Assembly (NCBI GenBank): GCA_947585425.1
Contig: CANPWZ010000008.1
Coordinates: forward strand, 1 to 64,000
DNA: 64,000 bases
DNA from: an uncultured Oscillospiraceae bacterium
Lineage (GTDB): Bacteria; Bacillota; Clostridia; Oscillospirales; Oscillospiraceae
Direction of reading: 5' to 3'
The translations under genes and the position numbers were made by a program. Shown one piece after another: positions 55,758-62,329 of this stretch; the first letter of the stretch is position 1, and each line of letters begins with the position of its first letter. Under the pieces are notes generated by a model. It saw nothing but the letters and a program-made list of their open reading frames with translations, had not been told where the DNA came from and ran no database searches.

Positions 55758-57828
55758 GCTCTATCCCCGGCTGGCCCTGAACGGGATGAAGAGCAACTGC
55801 CGGTTCTTCGTGCCCTATCTGCTGGCGCTGACGGGCCTCTCCGCCGCGTTCTACGTGATGGCCGCCCTGGCCACCGACCCCGGCCGGAACGAGATGCGGG
55901 GGGCGGAGTACGTGAGCATGATGATGACCATCGGCATGTTCGTGGCGGCCATTTTCATCGCCGTGCTGGTGCTATATATCAACAGCTTTCTCATGAAACA
56001 GCGGAAAAAGGAGCTGGGCCTCTACAACATCCTAGGCATGGGCAAGGGCAGCATCGCCGCCCTGCTGTGCTGGGAGAGCCTGTTCACCGCCGTCATCGGG
56101 GTGGGCTGCGGCATCCTGGTGGGGATGGCCCTCCACGCCCTGGCGGTGGGGGTGCTTGGGCTGCTCATCCCCCTGGGGCTGGTGTTCCGGCTGGGGCTGT
56201 CCCTGCCGGCGGCCGTCATGACCTGCGCCCTGTTCGCCGTCCTGCTCCTTCTGGCCCTGCTGCTGAACCTGGGGCGGGTGTCCCTGTCAAGGCCGGTGGA
56301 GCTGCTGCGGGGCGGAAACGTGGGGGAGAAGGAGCCAAAAACCCGCCTTTTGATGGCCATCCTGGGGGTGATCGCCCTGGGGGCGGGGTACGGCATCGCC
56401 ATCTGGGCCGCCGACCCGGTGTCCGCCCTGGCGTTTTACTTTCTGGCGGTCATCCTGGTCATCATCGGCACTTACTTCCTGTTCACCGCCGGGAGCATCG
56501 CCCTGTTGAAGCTCCTGCGACGGAATAAAGGATTTTATTACCGCCCCGGCCCCTTCATCGGCGTGTCCGGGATGCTCTACCGCATGAAGCGCAACGCGGT
56601 GGGCCTTGCCAGTATCTGCATCCTGTCCACCATGGTGATGGTGATGGCCTCCGGCACGGTGGCCCTGTACCGGGGCATGAGCCGCATCGTGGAGGCCCAG
56701 TATCCCGCCGACGTCAGCGTCACCGTCCGGTACGACCCCGAGGGCGGGACGGACGACGCACTACACGGCGAGGACGAGGAGGAGTTCGTCCCCTTTGACC
56801 CCGCCGCCCTGGAGGCCGCCCTCCGGGGCGCGGCGGCGGAGGCGGGCCAGGAGGTGGAGGGGCTCCGCTCCTTCGGGAACCTCCATGTGGACGCCCTGCC
56901 CACGGCGGAGGGCTGGCAGATCGGGACGGGGCTGTCCGCCTCCATGAGCAAAATGCGGACCCTCCACTTCCTGACGGCGGCGGACTACGAGGCCCTCACC
57001 GGCAAAACCGTCCCCGCGCTTGGGGAGGGGGAGGCCGCCCTCTCCGGGGAGGGGCCCACGGGGACGCTCACCCTGGCGGGGGTGGAGGTGGACGACCACC
57101 ACGACGCCCACCCCACCGGCTCCACGCTCACCCTGAACATCACACGACAGATCGGAGCCGTCCCCTACTTCACCGACACGGACGATTCCTACCGGCCCGT
57201 GTGCCTCATCCTGCCGGACGGAAGCGCCCTGGCGGAGGTCCGGGACTTCCTCCGGCCCCTGGAGCGGCCGGGCGGTATGTGGCGGCACAGCACCTGGACG
57301 GTGCTGCTGGACGTGACCGGCAGCGGGGAGGACGTCATCGACGCCTGGTGGAGCGGTGTCGCCGGCGGCGGCAAGGGCTTCGGCTCCTACTACTCCCTGT
57401 CCTACACCAGCCGGGAGGGCTCCGCCGACCAGATCTACGCGGCGGCAGGCTCCTTCCTGTTCCTGGGCATCGTGCTGGGGGCCATCTTCCTGGCGGCCAC
57501 CGCCCTGATCCTCTACTACAAGCAGGTGTCCGAGGGGTACGAGGACCAGGAGCGCTTCGCCATCATGCGCCGGGTGGGGTTGACCCCGGAGCAGGTCAAA
57601 GGCACCATCCAAACACAGGTCCTGATCGTGTTTTTCCTGCCGGTGGCGGTGGCGGCCATCCACCTGCTGTTCGACTTCAACCTGGTGGCCCAGATGCTCC
57701 AGCTGTTCCATGTCCGGGACCTGTCGGTGGCCCTCATCTCCACGGGGGCGACCCTGGCGGCCTTCCTCATCGTCTATCTGGCGATGTATCTGCTCACCGC
57801 CCGGACCTACTACAAGATTGTAAAATGA
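55750..57828 (+). CDS. Bce-type ABC transporter permease (FtsX-like)
   Basis: 692 residues with ten expected helices. The start KLYPRLALNGMKSNCRFFVPY and the MKQRKKELGLYNILGMGKG loop are hallmarks of BceB-like permeases. A large outer domain of about 250 residues lies between helices seven and eight (about 315-570). FtsX segments are at both ends. It starts at a GTG that has GGAGG eight bases upstream and overlaps the ATPase gene by eight bases; an in-frame GTG three codons earlier is too close to the same site. It probably exports or senses an antimicrobial peptide. Confidence 0.92.
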   Translation: MRKLYPRLALNGMKSNCRFFVPYLLALTGLSAAFYVMAALATDPGRNEMRGAEYVSMMMTIGMFVAAIFIAVLVLYINSFLMKQRKKELGLYNILGMGKGSIAALLCWESLFTAVIGVGCGILVGMALHALAVGVLGLLIPLGLVFRLGLSLPAAVMTCALFAVLLLLALLLNLGRVSLSRPVELLRGGNVGEKEPKTRLLMAILGVIALGAGYGIAIWAADPVSALAFYFLAVILVIIGTYFLFTAGSIALLKLLRRNKGFYYRPGPFIGVSGMLYRMKRNAVGLASICILSTMVMVMASGTVALYRGMSRIVEAQYPADVSVTVRYDPEGGTDDALHGEDEEEFVPFDPAALEAALRGAAAEAGQEVEGLRSFGNLHVDALPTAEGWQIGTGLSASMSKMRTLHFLTAADYEALTGKTVPALGEGEAALSGEGPTGTLTLAGVEVDDHHDAHPTGSTLTLNITRQIGAVPYFTDTDDSYRPVCLILPDGSALAEVRDFLRPLERPGGMWRHSTWTVLLDVTGSGEDVIDAWWSGVAGGGKGFGSYYSLSYTSREGSADQIYAAAGSFLFLGIVLGAIFLAATALILYYKQVSEGYEDQERFAIMRRVGLTPEQVKGTIQTQVLIVFFLPVAVAAIHLLFDFNLVAQMLQLFHVRDLSVALISTGATLAAFLIVYLAMYLLTARTYYKIVK

Positions 57829-57830
57829 CA

Positions 57831-57864
57831 AAGGCCGCCGGAGCGTTTCGCTCCGGCGGTCCTT
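57831..57864. terminator. Hairpin terminator after the transporter operon
   Basis: A perfect 11-base stem (CCGCCGGAGCG and complement) with a TTT loop is extended by AAGG and CCTT. The T run is short. Confidence 0.6.
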
Positions 57865-57892
57865 GCACCCGCCCGCCATTTCCGCATAGAAT
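57863..57892 (+). promoter_or_regulatory. Promoter of the tandem DUF305-like gene
   Basis: TTGCAC and TAGAAT are separated by 18 bases. The ATG is 21 bases on, behind AAAGGAGG. Confidence 0.55.
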
Positions 57893-57913
57893 GGGCAAAA
57901 GGAGGGCGGTCTT

Positions 57914-58501
57914 ATGGCCAATTTTGATCTGCTCACCCAGGACAGCAAAAACTACCTGTGCTGCTTTTATCAGATCCTGGACGACATGATCCAGGGCATC
58001 ACCGGGGCCCGGCTCACTCAGAGCATCTCCCACAATTTCATCGTGCAGATGATCCCCCACCACCGGGCGGCGGTCCGCATGAGCGAGAATATCCTGCGGT
58101 ACGCCAAAAACCAGGCGGTGCGCCGCCTGGCCGGGACCATTATTGAACAGCAGACCGCCGGCATCCGGGAGATGGAGGAGATGCTGCCCGTCTGCGAGCA
58201 GTCCCTGAGCGCCCCTATGGACCTGCGGCTCTACCAGCGGCGGATGGACCTGATCTTCCGGGAGATGTTCGCCGCCATGAACGCCGCCCCGGAGTCCAAC
58301 CGGCTGGCGGCGGCGTATCTCCGGGAGATGATCCCCCACCACCGGGGGGCCGTCCGCATGGCGCGGAACGCCCAAAAGTACCCGGTGTGCGTCCAGCTGG
58401 CCCCCGTCCTGCAAAATATCGTCGCCCAGCAGACCCGGGAGATCCGGCAGATGCGCGCCCTGCTGGGACAGATGGGGGATCCCTGCTCCTCCTGTTCTTG
58501 A
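57914..58501 (+). CDS. Tandem DUF305-like protein
   Basis: 195 residues without signal peptide. Two similar four-helix units are fused: the first has MIPHHRAAVRMSENIL near residue 50, the second MIPHHRGAVRMARNAQ near residue 145. MIPHHxxAVxM is the core of DUF305 (a ferritin-like bundle thought to bind metal). Cys and Met are frequent (YLCCFYQ near the start, CSSCS at the very end), which could suit copper or iron binding. The function is unknown. Cytoplasmic location and the duplicated unit are unusual for the family, whose members are often secreted. Confidence 0.8.
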   Translation: MANFDLLTQDSKNYLCCFYQILDDMIQGITGARLTQSISHNFIVQMIPHHRAAVRMSENILRYAKNQAVRRLAGTIIEQQTAGIREMEEMLPVCEQSLSAPMDLRLYQRRMDLIFREMFAAMNAAPESNRLAAAYLREMIPHHRGAVRMARNAQKYPVCVQLAPVLQNIVAQQTREIRQMRALLGQMGDPCSSCS

Positions 58502-58527
58502 CCGGGCGGGCCAAACTGTGGTATACT
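58498..58527 (+). promoter_or_regulatory. Promoter of the GH13 gene
   Basis: TTGACC and TATACT are separated by 18 bases. The -35 box overlaps the stop codon of the DUF305-like gene. Confidence 0.65.
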
Positions 58528-58588
58528 GGCGGGCGTGTGAGATCATGGGCGCGCCCGCGCCCGTACCATGAGAGGAGCGAGCCATACC

Positions 58589-59899
58589 ATGTGGGCCGAC
58601 GAGAGCGTATTCTATCAGATCTATCCCCTGGGCTTCTGCGGCGCGCCCGCCGAGAACGACTGGGTCACCGTCAACCGCATCCAAAAGATCGGCGAGTGGG
58701 CGGAGCATATCGGCAAACTGGGCGCCAACGCCCTGTACTTATGCCCCATCTTTGACAGCGACCGCCACGGCTATGACACCCGGGACTACCGCCGCCTGGA
58801 TCCCCGGCTGGGGACCAACGAGGACTTTGCGGCGGTGTGCCGCACCCTCCATGAGCACGGCATCAAAGTGGTGCTGGACGGGGTGTTCAACCACGTGGGC
58901 CGGGGCTTCTGGGCCTTCCGGGACGTACTTGAGAAAAAGTGGGACTCCCCTTACAGGGACTGGTTCCACATCAACTTCGGGGGGAACTCCAACTACAACG
59001 ACGGCTTCTGGTACGAGGGCTGGGAGGGCCACTACGAGCTGGTGAAGCTGAACCTCCGCAACCCGGCGGTGGCGGACTATCTGCTGGACTGTATCCGCTT
59101 CTGGGTGGACCAGTTCGACATCGACGGGCTGCGGCTGGACGTGGCCTACTGCCTGGAGCCCGGCTTCCTCCGCCGGTTGCGGGACTTCGCCGATCACATC
59201 AAGCCGGAGTTTTTCCTGGTGGGGGAGACCCTCCACGGGGACTATAACCGCTGGGTGGGGGACGGCCTGCTCCACAGCTGCACCAACTATGAGTGCTACA
59301 AGGGCCTGTGGTCCAGCCTCAACAGCAACAACCTGTTCGAGATCGTCCACAGCCTGAAGCGGCAGTTCGGCCCGGAGAACTGGACCCTCTACAAGGGGAA
59401 GCACCTCCTGTGCTTCGCCGACAACCACGACGTGACAAGGGCGGCCTCCGTCCTGACCAACCCCGCCCATCTGCCCCTGTTGTACGGCCTGGTGTTCGCC
59501 ATGCCGGGCATCCCCTGCGTCTACTACGGCAGCGAGTGGGGGGAGCGGGCCCACAAGTCCCAGGGGGACGCCGCCCTGCGGCCCTGCTTCGACCATCCCG
59601 AGTGGAACTCCCTCACCGATACCATCGCCGCCATGGCCAGGGCCCACCGGGAGAGCGAGGCTCTGTGTTACGGCGACTTCAGGGAGCTTGTCCTCACCAA
59701 CCGGCAGACGGTGTTCCAGCGGCGGACGGACTCCGAGCGGGTGCTGGTGGCCGTCAACGCCGACAGCCAGCCCTACACCGCCCATTTCGACGCCGGCTGC
59801 GGCCGGGCGGTGGACCTGCTCACCGGGAAGGAGCACGACTTCGGCGGCGGCAGCGAGCTGCCCCCGTACAGCGTGGCCTACTGGAAGTGCGAGCGGTAA
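58589..59899 (+). CDS. GH13 family alpha-glucan hydrolase
   Basis: 436 residues, no signal peptide, so intracellular. The four GH13 regions are present: DGVFNHVG near residue 95, GLRLDVAY with the nucleophile Asp near 190, LVGETLHGD with the acid Glu near 218, and FADNHDVTR near 285. PCVYYGSEWGERAHKSQGD follows, as in neopullulanase/cyclomaltodextrinase-like enzymes, but the starch-binding N-domain of those is missing. It should act on maltodextrins or related oligosaccharides. The ATG at 58589 is chosen because GAGAGGAG lies upstream; the earlier ATG has no ribosome site. Confidence 0.9.
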   Translation: MWADESVFYQIYPLGFCGAPAENDWVTVNRIQKIGEWAEHIGKLGANALYLCPIFDSDRHGYDTRDYRRLDPRLGTNEDFAAVCRTLHEHGIKVVLDGVFNHVGRGFWAFRDVLEKKWDSPYRDWFHINFGGNSNYNDGFWYEGWEGHYELVKLNLRNPAVADYLLDCIRFWVDQFDIDGLRLDVAYCLEPGFLRRLRDFADHIKPEFFLVGETLHGDYNRWVGDGLLHSCTNYECYKGLWSSLNSNNLFEIVHSLKRQFGPENWTLYKGKHLLCFADNHDVTRAASVLTNPAHLPLLYGLVFAMPGIPCVYYGSEWGERAHKSQGDAALRPCFDHPEWNSLTDTIAAMARAHRESEALCYGDFRELVLTNRQTVFQRRTDSERVLVAVNADSQPYTAHFDAGCGRAVDLLTGKEHDFGGGSELPPYSVAYWKCER

Positions 59900-59909
59900 A
59901 CGGATGTGA

Positions 59910-59938
59910 AAAACCCCGGAACTTTGTTCCGGGGTTTT
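59910..59938. terminator. Bidirectional terminator
   Basis: A perfect 13-base stem (AAAACCCCGGAAC and complement) with a TTT loop and T runs on both strands separates the convergent GH13 and MATE genes. Confidence 0.88.
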
Positions 59939-59939
59939 C

Positions 59940-61319
59940 TCATACGCCCTCCGGGGCCTGGCCGTCGGCCAGGCGGCCCAGGGGCCGGTACACGGTGAAG
60001 TACATGGTGATGAAGCAGGCCAGCCCGCCCACCAGCTGGGACACGGCCTCCGCCGCGAACACGCCGGTGGTGCCCATCCCCCACAGGGGCAGCAGCACGG
60101 TGAGGGGGGCGTTGATGATGGCCTTGCGCAGCAGCGAGAAGAACACCGCCTGCTTGGAGCGGCCCAGGCCGGTGAACACCCCCTGTCCCGCCAGCTGGAG
60201 AGACATGAACAGGAACATCCCGAAGTAGATGCGCAAAGCGGGCACCCCGATGGCGATGATGTCCGGGGAGTCGTTGAAGATGCGGATGAGCGCGCCGGGG
60301 AAGGCCATGGCCACCGCCCAGAACAGGGCGGAGTAGACCACCGTGATCCCCACGCTGAACCGGATGGACTCCCGGACCCGCTCATATTTCCGGGCCCCGT
60401 AGTTGTAGCCCTCCACCGGCTGGGAGCCGTTGGTGAGGCCGTGGACCGGCATGATGAACACCTCCCGCAGGGAGTTGATGATGGTCATCACGCCCACGTA
60501 GGGGTCGCCGCCGTAGGCCTGGAGGGTGGCGTTGCACACCACCTGGACCAGGCTGTTGGTCAGGTTCACGAAGAACCCGGACAGGCCCAGGGCCACGATG
60601 CGCTTCACCCGGCCCAGCTCCAGCTTGAGGCAGGGGAGCTTTAAGCGCAGGATGGCCTTTTTGCCTATCAGGAAGGCCAGCACCCAGGCGGCGGACAGCC
60701 CCTGGGAGATGATGGTGGCCAGGGCCGCTCCCTGGACCCCCATGTGGAGGCCGAAGATGAGGATGGGGTCCAGGATGATGTTGGCCGCCGCCCCCAGCAG
60801 GACGGTCATCATCCCGGTGCGGCCGAAGCCCTGGGCGTTGATAAAGGGGTTCATCCCCAGGCTGATCATCACGAACAAGGTGCCGCAGAGGTAGATGGTC
60901 ATGTAGCCGTCGGCGTAGGGGAAGGTGGCGTCGCTCGCCCCGAACAGGTAGAGGATGGGCTCCTTCCAGATCAGGAAAAAGGCGGTGGACAGCACCCCCA
61001 GGATCAGCAGCAGGGTAAAGGAGTTGCCCAGGATGCGCTCGGCCTCCTCGTCGTCCCCCTCCCCCCGGCTGATGGAACAGAGGGGCGCGCCGCCGGTGCC
61101 GCACAGGTTGGCGAAGCCCATGAGGATGGTGATGATGGGCATGGCCACCCCGATGCCGGTGAGGGCCAGGTGGTCGCTGTCCGGCAGATGGCCCAGATAG
61201 ATGCGGTCCACCACGCTGTACAGCACGTTCACCAGCTGGGCCGCCGTCATGGGCAGGGCCAGCTTCATGATGTTGCCGGGGATGCTCCCCTGGGAGAAGT
61301 CGTTTTTTCGGTCTGACAA
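59940..61319 (-). CDS. MATE family efflux transporter
   Basis: 459 residues, with about twelve helices in two halves. GSIPGNIMKLALPMTAAQLVNVLYSVVDRIYLGHL at the start and GLTNGSQPVEGYNYGARKYERV in the second half mark the MATE family (subgroup with VVDRIYLG). A TTG start at 61319 is proposed: GGGGGG lies eight bases upstream, and a -10-like TAGAAT falls in the stretch that a more distant ATG at 61376 would make coding. The substrate is unknown; it is a different subgroup from the MATE protein next to bsh. Confidence 0.9.
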   Translation of the reverse strand: MSDRKNDFSQGSIPGNIMKLALPMTAAQLVNVLYSVVDRIYLGHLPDSDHLALTGIGVAMPIITILMGFANLCGTGGAPLCSISRGEGDDEEAERILGNSFTLLLILGVLSTAFFLIWKEPILYLFGASDATFPYADGYMTIYLCGTLFVMISLGMNPFINAQGFGRTGMMTVLLGAAANIILDPILIFGLHMGVQGAALATIISQGLSAAWVLAFLIGKKAILRLKLPCLKLELGRVKRIVALGLSGFFVNLTNSLVQVVCNATLQAYGGDPYVGVMTIINSLREVFIMPVHGLTNGSQPVEGYNYGARKYERVRESIRFSVGITVVYSALFWAVAMAFPGALIRIFNDSPDIIAIGVPALRIYFGMFLFMSLQLAGQGVFTGLGRSKQAVFFSLLRKAIINAPLTVLLPLWGMGTTGVFAAEAVSQLVGGLACFITMYFTVYRPLGRLADGQAPEGV

Positions 61320-61434
61320 GGGCCCATCCCCCCTTTTTCCAGCGTTCGGGGGTATTCTATCACCTTTTTGCCCCAAAGGGAAGGGGCAAAGCGCACAAAA
61401 CGCCCGGCGCGGGCCACGCGCCGGGCGCTCTGTC

Positions 61435-62202
61435 TCACTGGGGCAGATAATCTCTGGGGTCCACCGCTCTGTTGTCCTTGTACATGGCGAAGTGCAGGTG
61501 GTTGACCTGTCCGCTCTCGCCGGCGGCGGTGCTCCCCACTGCGCCGATCACGTCGCCGGTCATCACGCTGTCCCCCTCCTTCACGGTGGGGGTGGCGGCC
61601 AGGTTGGCGTACTCGCTGACAAGGCCGTTCCCGTGGTCGATGGCCACCACCGTGCCCAGCAGGTCATCCTGTTCCACGGACTTCACCGTGCCGGCGGCCG
61701 CGGCCTTCACCTTGGTCCCCACGTCGGCGGCCAGGTCCAGGCCGGGATGGGTGCGCCAGTCGCCCATGGTCACGTCATAGGCCAGGGCGTCCACCGAGAA
61801 ATCGGCCACCACCGAGCCCTTCACCGGCCATGTAAAGACCAGGGCGGCGTGGGTGGGCGCCGGGGCGGGAGTGGGCGCCGTTGTGGGCTTGGCGGTGGGA
61901 GCCGCCGTGGGCGCGGCGGAGGGTCTGGCGGTGGGGGCCGCCGTGGGCGCCGCCGTAGGCACAGCGGTAGGCTTGACCGTAGGCGCGGCAGACGGTCTGG
62001 CCGTGGGCGCCCCGCTCTCGGTGATGTGGGCGGTGCCCGACACGGGCTGGTCCTCCCCGGAGCCCAGGGTGCCCCGGATGCCCTGCACCAGATAGAACCC
62101 GGACAGGGCGATGGCCGCCACGCACACCAGCACCACCAGATAGAATCCCTTGCCGGTGATAAAATCGCTGAATTTCTCCAGCCAGCTGCGTTTCTTGTTC
62201 AT
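61435..62202 (-). CDS. spoIIQ: M23 peptidase-domain protein, SpoIIQ-like
   Basis: 255 residues. One membrane helix (about 21-43) follows a basic NKKRSWLEKFSDFITGKG start, as in clostridial SpoIIQ. A low-complexity linker of PTA/PTVKPTA repeats runs to about residue 115. The LytM domain has HPGLDLAADVG with the first zinc ligands, DHGNGLVSEYANL, and HLHFAMYKD with the last His, so the zinc site looks intact. In spore formers SpoIIQ spans the gap between forespore and mother cell with SpoIIIAH. A sigma-F-like promoter supports this identity, but another LytM protein is possible. GGAGG lies nine bases upstream of the ATG. Confidence 0.82.
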   Translation of the reverse strand: MNKKRSWLEKFSDFITGKGFYLVVLVCVAAIALSGFYLVQGIRGTLGSGEDQPVSGTAHITESGAPTARPSAAPTVKPTAVPTAAPTAAPTARPSAAPTAAPTAKPTTAPTPAPAPTHAALVFTWPVKGSVVADFSVDALAYDVTMGDWRTHPGLDLAADVGTKVKAAAAGTVKSVEQDDLLGTVVAIDHGNGLVSEYANLAATPTVKEGDSVMTGDVIGAVGSTAAGESGQVNHLHFAMYKDNRAVDPRDYLPQ

Positions 62203-62219
62203 GAAAACACCTCCGGCCC

Positions 62220-62249
62220 TATTGTGGACAGGCGGGAGGGAGTTTATAC
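62220..62249 (-). promoter_or_regulatory. Possible sigma-F type promoter of spoIIQ-like gene
   Basis: On the minus strand GTATA and GTCCACAATA are separated by 15 bases, close to the sigma-F/sigma-G pattern (GTATA, then G-n-n-n-A-n-A-n-T). The predicted start of transcription falls at or inside the ribosome site, which is awkward. Confidence 0.45.
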
Positions 62250-62279
62250 CAGCCCCGTGAAAACAGGGGCTGTTTTTCT
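62250..62279 (+). other. Terminator-like hairpin between divergent genes
   Basis: CAGCCCC pairs with GGGGCTG around a nine-base loop and is followed on the plus strand by TTTTT. Its position, upstream of both genes, is unusual. It could stop antisense transcripts. Confidence 0.45.
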
Positions 62280-62299
62280 GCGGGAAACTGTGATACAAT
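62271..62299 (+). promoter_or_regulatory. Weak promoter of the UvrD-like gene
   Basis: A perfect TACAAT lies 31 bases before the ATG; the -35 candidate TGTTTT is poor. Confidence 0.4.
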
Positions 62300-62329
62300 A
62301 CCCTCACCACATACGAAGGACTGAATCTC

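Noticed and set aside
61320-61376. Longer MATE protein starting at ATG 61376
   Set aside because: No ribosome site, an unconserved extension, and a TAGAAT box falling within it. The TTG at 61319 fits better.
61872-62015. CRISPR-like or VNTR repeat in the M23 gene
   Set aside because: The repeats are in-frame PTA/PTAAP codons of a protein linker with no spacers. They are noted as part of the gene.
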